Positions 12,141 to 24,112 are shown, numbered from the stretch's first letter. The stretch is DNA of 64,000 nucleotides from Siphonodentalium dalli (GCA_032622095.1 CP136062.1:160516875-160580874); one strand, 5' to 3'. Notes: generated by a model not told the origin, from the letters alone. Made by a program: numbers and translations.

Positions 12141-12599
12141 TCAGTCCAATATTGGTTTTTGTCTGAAAAGTTTCTCTATATAGTATAAACTCGACGTAGG
12201 CCTACATACTGAGTCACGGCAAGCTGTTAAGGTTGTCCCGTCATTTCGTTGAGTTACGCGCGACCAATGAACCAGGGACGTATATAGAATGATGAAATAC
12301 ACGTATCTGACTCATAATACCGACTCATCCTAAAATGTTATAGTAATAAATAATATGAATCCGCCAGATGAACATCTTATCCAAGGCGTGTACATATGAG
12401 ACGAGTGCCCCAGGGAATTTTCCGTTCATATCGAATATATTCCCTATCACGGCGTGCGCATGCGCCGCACAACCTCATTGTGCTTAACATTTAATAGTCA
12501 GTCTGTGTCCAGGGGCTTTCCCCTCGGCAGACGACATTCGAGCTCTCCATCAAAAGAACTATAATTATCCCTCCGCGGGGTTTGAGTAATGTGGTCTTT

Positions 12600-13015
12600 G
12601 TTCCAGAGTGTAGGACAGAGTAACCCCGAGGGTTTTATTCTCCAATTATTTCGTGGCTCGCAACTGTTCGTCGAGAATTTTCTTGTTCCCGGACGATGTG
12701 TAATGGCTTCTTTCGCGAGGCGTCGAGTGCGCCATGCCCCTGGCCTGTTTGGTCGGGGTTTATGTGCGCCCCTATCGACCGGAGCGCCACCTATATAGGC
12801 TATATATCAGTTGGGACATTGTAACGTCTGTTCGCCGAGAATTTCATGCTTCCGGACTGCGTACTTTCTTTTGCTAGAAGTCATGTCCTATATATATTTG
12901 CTCAGGGTTTATGTGTGAGTATACCGGGCGAGGAACCTCCTATATGCCATATCAGTTGGAGATATGTAAAGTCTATTCCCCAATAATTTTCTTGTTCCCA
13001 GACGGCGTATATATA
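12600..13015. repeat. Decayed tandem repeat, ~165-175 bp units
   Basis: Three diverged units share a CGAGAATTTTCTTGTTCCCGGAC-like block (near 12672, 12835 and 12980, positions approximate) followed by GGGGTTTATGTG and CATATCAGTTGG. The block is GC-richer than its surroundings. It ends where the truncated TTAA-type MITE begins. No coding function is inferred. Confidence 0.45.
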
Positions 13016-13049
13016 ATAAATATCAATAATTAGTTTATTTCAGTTTAAA

Positions 13050-13424
13050 ATGAACATTGTATTATTAACTTATCCAGTGTAATAAACTGTGAACATGTTG
13101 TTTTTATTGAGGTACCGACGTGTTGTCTGTGCTTTAGTTTCATCTCGACTGTATTGCAAAGTATATTGTTTTCAATGGAAAGGGAATAACTCTATATCTC
13201 AGTTTGAATGCTGTTGCATTCTGGGAGTGAAACGGGGGAAATGTTTCTATGATTTCAGCTATTTTCTATTATACTCTTATGAGAAACAGTCTACAGACTT
13301 TCCAAATGGTGATGAATTTTAGTATTTTAGTCATATTTTATGTCATCGATTGTTATTAAAACCGTATATATCAAGGCACTATAAAAAAAATAATCGGTGA
13401 CTCGAAAATTAAATAGGCCTTTAA
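13050..13424. mobile_element. 5'-truncated copy of the AGGCCCA/TTAA MITE
   Basis: The sequence matches the right three quarters of 7775-8265 (GTAATAAACTG, ACATGTTGTTTTT, CTGTTGCATTCTGGGAG, GACTCGAAAATTAAATAGGC) and ends with TTAA at 13421-13424. The left terminus is missing. The stretch 13425-14060 holds nothing I can name beyond one unsupported minus-strand frame. Confidence 0.55.
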
Positions 13425-14060
13425 GCATATCAGGAACAGAATATGCTGTTAAAGTTTTTGAAAACAGTTAAACGCCGATTTATAATTCCGCAACTCTTTC
13501 TAGCTGAATTATAGTAAACGTCAAAAAGGACAAAGGGAATGGTTTGATGGCAAATGCAAACGACTCAAAAAGTCTATGTAAAGAACTCTTATAGAGAATT
13601 GAGACATAAACCGCATGATGTGACCATTAAGGGTACGTTCATACACTCGCAAATTAGTCAGGCATTCTTTTGCAGACATTTCGGTATATAGACAGCTATA
13701 ACGTGCCAGAAACCGAATGCAAAACTTCTTATAAAATGCATCTGTGCCACAGCTTACAATATCAGTACTAAACACTATGTAGTTATGTAGCAATGCTATC
13801 GAAATTTGCCTGTAAATAGTATGCAATCATCTCGCAAGAATCAATTATACAGGCATTTTAAGGCAATATGTTATATATATTAGCGCCGTTACACGCGGAA
13901 ATACCGAAATTTTCCTTCTAATGTCGTTAGCTTTATTAAAGATGTATTTTATAAGCACATTGCCGTTCATAATCTGGCACCATGTGGTTTTCTATGATAA
14001 AATATCTGCAAAAAATGCCGTGCAAACTTGCCAGTGTATAATAATGACCAGTTTTATATA

Positions 14061-14366
14061 GCGATTAACCAATTTCTTGCTCTAACACGCTTGGTACAAT
14101 ATTACCCCATGCAGTCATTTTTGTACTAGCCAACCAATGAACCGACTGCAGCCATTGCAGGCGCTGCTCTAGTTTGGTCAGAACATGCTCTGATACTCAT
14201 CAGTATGACAAGCTGACTGGTATACTCGTTTAACGCATGTGTGATGCGAAGCCGACACAGTACGAGCGACCTTGCTCAAGGGCCACAACTTGGCGCGGGG
14301 TTTGAAACAGCGAGCAATCCGGCAATTGCACGTGGCTCAAAGCGGCCAAGACACTGCTGTGTGAAA
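14061..14366. repeat. Dispersed repeat, copy 2 of 8933-9262
   Basis: This second copy keeps GCAGCCATTGCAGGCGCTGC and GCGACCTTGCTCAAGGG. Between the copies are small indels, such as an added ATCAGT near 14196. Whether the pair arose by transposition or by duplication of a longer segment cannot be told here. Confidence 0.55.
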
Positions 14367-15798
14367 ACTCAATGAGCGGCGACGCGCTGCGAACCCATGT
14401 CGATGTGTTTACAGCGAATACAAGTCCGACACGCTAACCACCGAACGTATACCCTAGGGCAAAGTTTTTTATTGCCAAAAAAAAAAGCCTTTAAAAAGAA
14501 ACAAAAACATGTCTAAACTCAATTCACCCAAAAAACTCCCCCGTCACCACAATAGACATCTAAGAGATAGAGTTATTACCCTTCCATTCAGCTCCATTGA
14601 GAATAAATAAACTGACAGCACATGCAGACCAGATCGAAATTAAACACAGCACACCCGTTGGTACATTGGCAAAAACAACATGTTCACAGTTTATTAATAC
14701 GACCGGATAATTTGATAATACAATGTAGTATATGCTTGCCTATAAACTAGCGGGAAGTTACCGAAACGTAGACCTTTGTATGTATATCTTAGAAGCCGCA
14801 GTGAAATACGATTTCGTTATTTCACTGTAGGTTTCGTTATATTTAACTGTAGCCTGTCGGTGGTTTACGCGAGCGAAAAATTTGAAGACAAATTCTATAA
14901 CCGCGCGTTATATACAGTAAATTGTCTGCATAAGCTAAAAGAGTTATTTATTATCATTCAAAGTGATATGAAACACTCCAGTAGGGTGATCAAATTGAAA
15001 TGGAGAATAATCTTTCTCAGAATTGTTATTTTTACAAATATGATATCCAAATCGACAACGCACACCGTCATTCTTATATATGAATTAAATGCAGTGACTC
15101 TCGATGACGAGATTGTTTTCGCCTGTTTGTCGCCGAAAGTTGCGTCCCGAATTGAGAAGTAAATAATTACAATTGGGCGTATTTCAGACGATGTTTTCTA
15201 TGGATTGGTATGGTCGATTTGCTTGAGATTTTCGGTAATGTTAATATAATGCCACATTCCTCCAGTTGGCACAGTGCCTGAATACTAACTGATCAGTTTC
15301 ATGTACCCAGACAAGTCCATAATATGTCTTTAATCCGTCATTTCACAGGGGAACCACCATAAGTAGAAGGCAGAAGTAAAACAAGCGAAAAACTTTCCAA
15401 AGAAAATCACACGCGCCTAAAGATGATACAGACACTCTTGACACTGAAGTGTCCTCAGAAATACGGCGTTTTTGATTGGCTGTACGATACTTATCACGCA
15501 CAGTGCAGCTGGATCCCGTGCACATGGGATATATATATTTCGAATGTGTTGCCACGGAGACTTGTTAGTTTCGATTCCGTGCTTCATTTCTGTGCACGAT
15601 TATTGTTGCTTTATCTATAAGTAATTGTGCACTTATGATTAGTAGGAAGCATTCTTCAAATTGCTCTACTATTAAAAGTAAAAATGCCGCATAGCTTAGC
15701 AACTTTGAGTTTTACTAAGGTGCATATAATAAATAGAATACCTATAGTTTTTTTGTTTGCATGAATACCCGAAACATCGCATTCGTGCATGTTTGGAA

Positions 15799-15848
15799 AG
15801 AAATATCGAATTTTCACTCGCGGCCGCTCGTGAAAATTCGATATTTCT
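15799..15848. repeat. 50-bp palindrome with GCGGCCGC core
   Basis: AGAAATATCGAATTTTCAC at 15799-15817 is exactly complemented by GTGAAAATTCGATATTTCT at 15830-15848. The 12-bp loop contains GCGGCCGC, itself a palindrome. A stem this perfect can extrude as a cruciform or act as a terminus. It lies 70 bp upstream of the 15917 ORF. Confidence 0.8.
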
Positions 15849-15912
15849 GTAGTGATCTCGGATTCCGGACATTGCCGAAGTAGGAATGCGCCGGTTTTTT
15901 CACTGGATCCAG

Positions 15913-16653
15913 TTCAATGCTCGAACCAATCCCAGAAACGGAGTTATCAGAGAGGATGTCAGTCAAAATGGTCGCCGAAGGTCAGCTATCGGGAAAAGCC
16001 TCCATCCAAAACTCCAAGACTCAAGTAGTTGAAAAACTACCAGGTTTAAATGACTGTGTCGTGAGATTTGATGTTGATGAAATTACCCGACCACATTTTA
16101 ATGAACAGAAGCAAGATATGTTATTGGGGGGAAAAGTGGAGACAGTTTATCGTCTTTCCAACTCTCTGAAGAATTTGCAGTCTGAAATAGAAGACATGCA
16201 ACTACTAACACCAGATGAGTATACATTCTACGCAAGAAATCCAGTTCAGCGCGATAAACAATTACCTGACGAGCCAGCTATCAACAGACTTATGGACCAT
16301 GAACAAGACTATGAGCCAGTCCATGATATCAGCCTAGAGTTGGACGACAGTGTTTCCCTAGACTGAGCATGGTCGGTAGCATAGGTCTGATGCTGGATTG
16401 GGATATACCAGAGTGTAGAACGACTCCAGTGAATGGTGTATCGCAAGTGTCTATTGATGATGTATCGCAAGTGGCTAATGCATCTGCCATATCACAAAAT
16501 GAATACGGTAACTCGTCACTCGGTGGACTCTTCCCGTCATTTTCGGATTATCCGGACAACTCACAATCATCATATGCTCAGCTAACCACATGTTCATCTG
16601 ACACAGGCTACCAGTCTTCAACAGAAGATATCTTCAACAGAAGATATCTTTAA
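15913..16653 (+). pseudogene. Frameshifted acidic ORF pair, possible receptor-tail-like exon
   Basis: An ORF from 15917 to 16366 (149 codons) ends at TGA, and a second frame opens at 16369 and runs to 16653. One base of shift would join them (LDDSVSLD into MVGSIGLMLDWD). A T-rich tract with CAG at 15910-15912 could be an acceptor just before the ATG. The product is acidic and rich in Ser, Asp and Asn, with no hydrophobic segment, and its end (SSYAQLTTCSSDTGYQSS) is reminiscent of a tyrosine-containing receptor tail. That reading is only a guess. The frame ends in a 16-bp tandem duplication (TCTTCAACAGAAGATA at 15-bp-scale spacing, 16615-16646). It could be a decayed last exon or a retrocopy. 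I do not recognise the family. Confidence 0.35.
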
Positions 16654-16663
16654 CACTGATGGT

Positions 16664-16775
16664 AAAACTATACCGGTATTCAACAACACATAGATGTCCA
16701 TGTAAAACTATACCGGTATTCAACAACACATAGATGTCCGTAACTATACCGGTATTCAACAACACATAGATGTCC
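16664..16775 (+). repeat. ~34-bp tandem repeat, three copies
   Basis: ACTATACCGGTATTCAACAA followed by CACATAGATGTCC occurs three times in direct order at about 16664, 16704 and 16741. It directly follows the broken ORF and adds in-frame stops there. Downstream, 16807-16989 has a further short frame that may be the remainder of the same reading region. An AATAAA-like signal lies near 17160. Confidence 0.7.
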
Positions 16776-17900
16776 GTGCCATCGATGATACATCCCAGTA
16801 TGATATGTGACAGCGTCTGGGTTATCACGCAGGCAAGAATCTCAAGATGCTGGAGCTACGAAATATGTAGACAATCAAGATACCGGTACTGCAACTGAAG
16901 CTGCAGAGAACCTGAGCCAGACTGGTGACTGTTCAAATGACCATACCTTATATAAGTCATATAATACTAATTATTGGTGCACACAATAATCTATTAGTAG
17001 GCTGCTAATACTTTTCCTTTCCAACCTTTTATATATATAAAAAAAAACTAAAAAATCTGTCACCCATCTATACCCATTCTTCACTCTCACTTGTGTTTGT
17101 TTCTCATTCTCATCTAGTCAACTTTATATAGCTAAATATAATGATTATTATTATGAGCTAATAAACAAATTCAAAGTCAAATCAGTCGCCAACAGTCGAA
17201 ACGAGGAGAACACAGCCTCAAACTAAATTAGATGCCCAGATCAGTGGCCATGGGATCCTGGTGGGAATAAACATCCCCCACATTCTGCAGTGGTATCTAA
17301 TGCCTCATAGGGGTTTGGAAAATATGATAGTTGCCGTCTACAGAATCAACCCTGCCACTGCTATACACAAGTATTCCATGAGTATTCTACAACTACATGT
17401 AATAAAAGAAAATAACTCGATCACTGGATTTGATTACGGTTTAGATTTATAAGTTGATTAAATCATACATGAACCATGCACATGTGTCGGGTAGATCTAA
17501 GATAATGCTTAGTGCTTGTTTATAACCTAAACAAATGCACCGGGTAGATCTATAGATAATGCTCTGATGCTTCATTGGTCAGTCCAGAAAATGATGCTAT
17601 AACAGTCCATAAAAGCATACACAACCCGGTTAAGTTTGCACGTATGTTTTGACACTTTAATTGCTAGTTCATACATATTTAGCTTCAATAAAGCGTTGTT
17701 GATTTTGTGATATGCGATATATGACACCCTGTGAAGTTCATATATAAAACGTCGTGTAGCTTCAGGGAAATTTGTGCGAGTCATAAAGTGACATACCTAA
17801 TTTTACAAAATGATGTTCAATGAAAAGATCACCTGTCTTACCAATAGTTGCCAAGGTTGATGGGCGAATATCCAGACATCTGGGCGAATATGGAACTTAC

Positions 17901-18128
17901 GTGCGGCACCAACAGCATGTGTTTTTTTATCCGGATGTCAGCCATTGAGTCATTCATCAGCCATTGACCAATAATTATTGACAATGCTGGACAGATCACA
18001 CCATAGATCGAGAAACCAGACTGATGAGACGCGTTACCAAAGGGCACTCCTGACATGGCAGCTAGCTGGGTCTTATGCCGAATATTCATCTCATTGACCA
18101 CGAATATAACTGTCTCCAGATTCAGGAC
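17901..18128 (-). CDS. Candidate internal exon, 76 codons, unknown protein
   Basis: On the minus strand a 228-bp open stretch is bounded by ATCACAG at its start and by CAC|GTAAGT at its end (donor at 17895-17900). Both borders fall between codons, so it would be a symmetric phase-0 exon. It encodes a hydrophobic start (LETVIFVVNEMN), a middle with SGVPFGNASHQSG, and a probable membrane-like segment (FSIYGVICPALSIIIGQWLM). I cannot assign a family. No partner exon was found in the window, so this could be an exon of a gene with long introns or a decayed fragment. Splice borders and open frame are seen; that it is expressed is inference. Confidence 0.4.
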
Positions 18129-18205
18129 CTGTGATCCTGCACACCATCCATCCTGCGAGGTCCAACAACCTACCGAGGGCTGTGTTCTATAAAGCGTGGG
18201 GGAGT

Positions 18206-18237
18206 GTAGTAATCTCGGACATTGCCGAAGTAGGAAT
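18206..18237 (+). repeat. Short duplicated segment shared with 15849-15887
   Basis: GTAGTAATCTCGGACATTGC and the following CGAAGTAGGAAT recur at 15849-15887, where a 5-bp insertion (TTCCG) splits the block. Sequence on either side differs. It sits in a plus-strand frame (18131-18367), which I do not take as a gene. Confidence 0.5.
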
Positions 18238-19265
18238 CGAGCGCACTGATCATGTCAACAGTCATCATATCCCGGATGAAGATGGCCTCACTTCAGAACC
18301 AGATCCGAATCCTAGCAAACCAGCAGCCATGTTGACTTATATACTGTCTCTTATACATTTATTGTGACCATACAAAGATATGTTAACCGTAGTGATTAGT
18401 CTTTGTTTATCACTATATTTCTTTCCAGACACTCATGAGATATTTCGGTATTCAAACGAAAACTAAGTATTCTCTGTGTTGGAGCTTCCTCATTCAAATT
18501 ATACTATGGAATATGTTGTATATAATGTGATATGGGGATTCAAAAATTAAGTGGGCATTTACTGTAAGAATAAATTTGATATCTTTCTTCATTTTCTTCC
18601 GAATGCGTGGTGATGTTTTTTACAGACTTATATTTTTTGCACACCCACCCACTGCTGGTGCCTTAATTGTACCTCTTTGAGGTCGAACCACTCTTATAAT
18701 CATGGCAGAGTTCAATTGCTATTCTCGCATTTCTTCGGGTGGTCCACTACCAAATACTTACTAATGTATAACCAATAATATTAGCCACATTTGGTGCACT
18801 TGTACGATATATATTAAGCGACCAGAGCAACATTCTGCCCTCAGAAAGCACCCAAAATATTAAACAATTTCGTACCTTCAGTTTGGAAAGTCCCCACCAG
18901 AACAATTTTGCGAAACAGAGCGATTTGGTTCTCCGATTATTTTATGAATTTGCGAAAATCGTCAAATAAACTACCGCTCCAATTCTCCGTTCTGCCATTC
19001 AGCTTTAGTGCGTTAATTGTTCGTAGGAAATTCAACTTTGGGACGGTTGGTTTCGCCTGGAAATCCAGCCGGTGACAGAATCACAAACGACGTATGTCTG
19101 GTGGATATTGTATCGGCAAAGTGTTCAATATCGGGTCAACTCGTCCTCCGTGCATTAAAAGTCGGTCTGCATGTTGGTTTACTTGAATGACTCAGAAGTG
19201 ACCAGTCAGTCCTGGCTATTGCCGACAGGTTCAATTGGCGAAAAATTGGTCTGCCGCAAACACCT

Positions 19266-19665
19266 TTAACCCTTTACCAAACAGAACGGCCCTGTGCCAA
19301 TGTATTCTCTTATATATGAGAGTCGACCATAGGTCGCCTCGCATATATAACAGAATGCATTGGCTTAACACATATTAAAAATGATAAAATTGTCAAAGAA
19401 TGTAGAAAAATATTATAAAAAATGTAAGAAAAAAATGGTAAAAAGTGTTTTTATGGCCAATGCATTCTCTTATATATGCGAGGCGACCTATGGTCGACTC
19501 GCATATATAAGAGAATGCATTGGCACAGGGCATAACTAACTATCACAATGGTCAATGAACCGGTTCCAATGATATCCATATTTGTATGGTGTTATTGAGA
19601 CAGACCGAAGATATTTTAGGCTGTTGAAGCTTTATTTGGGCGTTTTGTTGGGTGTAAAGGGTTAA
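19266..19665. mobile_element. piggyBac-like MITE, TTAA-CCCTTTACC termini, two internal hairpins
   Basis: TTAA at 19266 and 19662 flank inverted ends CCCTTTACC / GGTGTAAAGGG. The left half holds two ~60-bp CCAATGCATTCTCTTATATA hairpins with an AT-rich core between. The right part holds a unique tail (GTGTTATTGAGACAGACCG, GAAGATATTTTAGGCTGTTG). The inverted copy at 45037-45427 has the same order. TTAA ends are characteristic of piggyBac; no transposase is present. Confidence 0.8.
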
Positions 19666-20020
19666 AGTGTATTCTTTTTCAATAGGCTACGACGTCAGTA
19701 ATAAGAGCATCGCCTGTGCATTTATAAATACGCCAGTTTGCCCACAATTTTATTTTATAAAATCAGGTGATTTTGGATAACAAACATTGGGTATTACTAA
19801 AACAGAACACTTTTATAGCAATAGTCCTTAAATGATTGTCGAATCATTAGGGTGGCATTTGACCTTAACGCTTCCATGATTGGAGATTCCTGAAATTTTA
19901 CCAGTGTATTCTTATATATGGAGCCTCGCATATACGAGAAATACAATGGCCTAACAATATTTACCTTGACCATGTAAGCCAGTGCATTCTCTTCAATGAT
20001 AATGGTGGCCAATCTTGGAT

Positions 20021-20545
20021 TTAACGAGAGGCCGATCACGATCGGCAGATGTTAACCCATCCCTTGACGATAGTAAATTACTATGATTGGAAGCATAAAT
20101 GAGAGTTTTGATTTTGAATTATAGAGTATACTGTTATAAACAAATGTACATAACACAAATTATTGGAATTTATGGGTCACACTCGCATTTATATAAGAGA
20201 ATGCAGGATATCTAATGCTGCACCACCACAGCCTAGGGTTAAATGTGAAAAATGTTTCCTGGACATGGAATACTTGGGTTAAGAGAGTCCAATTTAAGTT
20301 TACAATGATAATGTGTCAAATGCTATCAACACCATTAATATCAATTATATAGCAAAGCTGTCAACAAATCACAGGCATTATTTATATTTAAGGCTGGCAT
20401 CTATTAAACCAATAACATGTATAATGACCTCAGACCATCTGTCGAGTAATATACTCGGCTATGCCATGAAGCACAGATGTTCTAGTCTACTGTTAATATC
20501 ATGTGATGTGTATTGTTGATACCATAGTTTCCTTTTATGCACATT
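20021..20545 (+). repeat. ~540-bp dispersed repeat, copy 1
   Basis: Shared with 59168-59750: ACGAGAGGCCGATCACGATC at the left, then CAAATGTACATAACACAAA, ACATGGAATACTTGGGTTAA and ACCTCAGACCATCTG, ending near ATTGGCATAAGAC. Local indels separate the copies. No clear terminal inverted repeat or coding frame. The preceding 19666-20020 contains a degenerate CCAATGCATTC-type hairpin. Confidence 0.6.
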
Positions 20546-20639
20546 GGCATAAGACACATCAGAAAATAATTTTGCTTTATCAATAGCTAAGTAGTCCAAA
20601 GGCATGGGATGAAATTGATGAATTGGGTTTAAAGTCATT

Positions 20640-20985
20640 CCAAACAAATTTACCAGAACATAACACAAGATTTTGGACCGATTTAAACAAAATTTGGTGT
20701 GGTGACTTGGGGTACCCTTGGCAGAGTTTTTATGGTGTTAGTTTTTCAAATTTTGTTATAAACTTTATGAGTGAATATATTTTTTCGAAAAAGGGACATA
20801 ACTCAGTTAAAAATAATCAGATCAAACCCATATTCGAACTCTATCTGTATTTTGGGCTGAGAAACTCGCATACCAAATTTGGTTGCGATCAGATTGAAAA
20901 TGTTTCAGTTATCGCATTATGCGTAAAGCGTCTACAGACGAACGGACAACGAGTGGTCAATCCGGACGTTGACACTACTATGTTT
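20640..20985 (+). repeat. Degenerate interspersed repeat with pseudo-open frame
   Basis: Words such as AAAGGGACATAACTC, CATACCAAATTTGGTTG and CAGACGAACGGACAACG are typical of the same style of repeat as 57536-58675. The 127-codon frame over it (20623-21006) is a by-product of the repeat, not a gene. A C-run near 21267 and a 22-G run at 21512-21533 follow. Nothing else could be assigned between 21000 and 22640. Confidence 0.45.
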
Positions 20986-22895
20986 ACCATACTATGGTAT
21001 GGGTAAACATAAAAATGACAGAAATTTTACCATAATCCAGATCACAGGTCCCTGGGGAAAATACTAAAATAGCAATAAGTCTATATTGGTATTTTCCCCA
21101 GGGGACTGATCCAGACCACCCGATGAGAAAAAATATTTCAACATCAAGATCTGAAATTGAAATGTGCATACAAGTATGGGTCAGAAACGTGGACTATTTT
21201 TGAAGCATGAATTACCACGGACAAATCAGGGTGGGACCACATTTAAAATATCTTGTGTAATCCACCCCCCCCCCCACACCATACCCAAAATTTCGATAAT
21301 GGGTAGGTAGTTAATTTAGATATTTTTTTTCCCGAATTACAATTTCAAACAAAGACTTCCTTATAGTTATCTGGAAACGAAAAAAAGCAAATGGACCGAC
21401 TGACAAATAACAATATATCCTGTTTTTTTTTTAAACAGACATTAATAATAATAAACTCTGGGAAGCCATTAAAATATTTAGAGTATTAGGATGTTTTTTT
21501 TAGGGCATGTAGGGGGGGGGGGGGGGGGGGGGGACTTAAATTTTGGCCTGGTCCCAGAAACAATGAGGGTGGGATGGAAAACAATGAGATACCTTTTCAT
21601 TAATTTATTCTGCTCTTTCTATCATTACATCACTGAGCCTCCCAAACAACTTTATCTCATATCACCTCCATTCAATTTGTTGTGAAATATGCTGCAAAGT
21701 GAAAGTAAAATCTACAAACAAAACTTTAATAAGCAAAGAGAGAGAGAGATCATTCTGACAATCCCCAACAGTGTAAGGGAACTAACTCTATTGTTCAGTT
21801 TATCAGTGGTGTTGAGACACGTCAAGAGGATTTATACCAGGCCACAGCAATTTTCTTAGTTTGTTTATTTAGTTAGAATTTGAAATTGACCTGTATTTTG
21901 TGCTGGGAAATCCACATATAAAATCTGGCGAATGCAAATCCCATATATTCACTTGAAATAATTTTTTGCGAAAAAAAAATCTTGTCTCAAATATTCTTTT
22001 ATCCCATGCTATTCTGACTGAGAGAACGGTTTGGTGAGAAATCTTTCACAAACTAAACACCATAACCATGGGGAAATTTCAGTAAAAAAAAGTTTGGATT
22101 CGTAAACAAACTAATTAAATTGCGGTTGCCTTACAGTAGATTTCTATTACCTGTTAGTGGAAAGAGCACTCAAACACTATTACAACTTGTCTGCCAAAGG
22201 ATTCAATACTACAGATCTGTATTGGGAGGTATATATTTTTTGGAAACTAAGCAAATACATTTTGCAAAAACTTTATCCTTAGTTCAGATTTGATTGATCC
22301 CCTCAGGCATTGCAGGATGAAGTTTACCCTGGAACTAAAAGTTAAAAACCAATTTTTTTTTTAAATGGACAGATAAATGATTCAATTACTCCTGAAGTCT
22401 AAACTTTGCTAAAGTCAAATAGACTTATAAACTCCAGTTTGTTTCTAAAAACAAATTCTCCCTTTCACATAAATATACATACCCATATAAACTTGTATTC
22501 AGGGGGGTCCGGGCCAGAATACTAAAAAATATGTTTTGCTTTTTATTTTGACAAATGGGCACTGATGGGAAGGGAAATAAGGATATAAATTAAATTGTGT
22601 AACTGGAGGTCTGGAACCAAGCCTGGATATAGTGTGTCTGACATTTATAGAATGAGGTCCCAAGAGGGTGAACTTAGTGACGCTATTCCGCCCAGCTGGA
22701 ACCCTGAATAAATCTTTAATTTCTCCTCTGGAAATTGAACCTAATTGTGGCTGGTCTTTATCCAGTCTCTTTGGAAAACCGATGATAATCTTAATCAGAT
22801 TAATGTCTATTAGATTCTCAAAGTTTTCTAGGATGATGTGGCTTTTCCAAGATGATGTAAGAAATAGTTTCGAAATATTGATTGCATGCCTGGTG

Positions 22896-23097
22896 TACAG
22901 TAATGCTCTAATTAATAGACTCCTTAACCACAGCAGAATTATGGGTAACTGGAAATATGGCTTGTTGCCATTCATCGGAAAGCTCTCCCTGAGAGCTTTC
23001 CGATGAATGTCAACAAGCCATATTTCCAACTAAATCCTGAAAAGTTACCCATAATTCTGCTGTGGTTAATGAGTCAATTATTTAGAGCATTACTGTA
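22896..23097. mobile_element. Near-perfect palindromic MITE (TACAGTAATGCTC termini)
   Basis: TACAGTAATGCTC at 22896 is mirrored by GAGCATTACTGTA ending at 23097, and the arms meet around 22990 (GGAAAGCTCTCC / GAGAGCTTTCC). The terminal TA on both sides fits a TA target site, as in Tc1/mariner-derived MITEs. A half copy lies at 38406-38513. The two long frames covering it on both strands (22499-23029, 22668-23006) are palindrome artefacts. Confidence 0.7.
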
Positions 23098-23395
23098 GTA
23101 AATGTTTGAGAATCGCAGTATTCAGTTGAAGTTAATATAAAAACAGACGTAAATCTGATCAGTTTATCGTGTGCTTTTCAAAGACACTACTCTTTATCCA
23201 TCTTTACGATCGATATGATGAAATATACAGAGAACTACTAACATCTGTGAACCAAACCTTTTGATGCCCAGTGTACATGAGGCAATAAATTAATTATAGA
23301 CAATTGGAAATGGTGAAAATGTGAGACAAGAAAAATCAATTCCCAAAATGTAAAGATGAAGGATGTGAGCTGAGCTGGTGCAGCATTAAAGATCT

Positions 23396-23470
23396 TGTGA
23401 TGGAACATTCTCTTTTATATGCGAGTCCCCCATAGGGAGTCTCAATCACATATATAAGAGAATGCATTTC
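23396..23470. repeat. Solo CCAATGCATTCTC-type hairpin
   Basis: GAACATTCTCTTTTATATGC and its complement (CACATATATAAGAGAATGC) surround a CCCCCATAGGGAG loop. It is one arm module of the larger MITEs, here without their terminal repeats. The remainder of 23100-25980 shows only scattered pieces of the AATGAGGTCCCC hairpin family (about 23812-24112). Confidence 0.5.
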
Positions 23471-23811
23471 ACGAAATTTCAGGGATAAATGACTGAATTA
23501 CATTTCCACACCTGTTGTATAGTACACAATATCTTAGAAAGAGCATGCATATGCATGCCTAAATGAAGAATATTTTGTACTTGTGAATATATCCATGTGA
23601 GACTTTTGGCAAATTGATCACATGGTTTGCCTTCAACCTCTGAAGTTGATGGAGCAATATGGGAGACATTATCAGTTTATTAGTTCTCAACACTACAACA
23701 CATAATTTGAACTGAAATTTGCTAGAAAAATTGTTCATACGAGTTTTAAAAATGTTTTCTTGTCACCTATGGTCAACACACATGCCTGGATATAGTGTGT
23801 CTGATATTTGC

Positions 23812-24112
23812 AGAATGAGGTCCCCAGAGCAGAGCCTTAAAATAAGACGAGAATCACAATCATGATTCTCATTTTGATTCTGATAAAAAGCCTTTATTCC
23901 CTGTATAAATGCAATGTTTTGACTCTCAAAAAAAATTTGATGGATTTTAAGGCCTGCCAGCAGGTGAATTTAGTGACGCTATCCCACAAGGCGTCTAGCA
24001 TCACCAAATTCACACTCTGGGAACCGCATTCCGATTAAGTGAATTTGGTGACAGTAGCCGCGCTATGCATCACTCAAATTCACCCTCTGGGGACCTCATT
24101 CTGCAAATGTCA
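23812..24112. repeat. Rearranged AATGAGGTCCCC hairpins
   Basis: GCAGAATGAGGTCCCC at 23812 is separated from its partner half by about 150 bp. From 23955, GTGAATTTAGTGACGCTA, ATCACCAAATTCACACTCTG and a final CTCTGGGGACCTCATTCTGC form at least two overlapping inverted units. See the compact copies further right. Confidence 0.55.

Noticed and set aside
13521-13826. 101-codon minus frame with a vague LINE-tail look (CLTNLRVYERTLNGHIMRFM)
   Set aside because: No reverse transcriptase or endonuclease motif is nearby, and the resemblance is too loose to call a retroelement.
14776-15162. 128-codon plus frame
   Set aside because: AT-rich, no recognisable motif, no convincing regulatory or splice context. 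Such a length occurs by chance in 64 kb of AT-rich DNA.
22499-23029. 176-codon minus frame and its 112-codon plus counterpart
   Set aside because: Half of each comes from the palindromic MITE at 22896-23097, so the same peptide (GKYGLLPFIGKLS / NYKYGLLPFIGK) appears on both strands.
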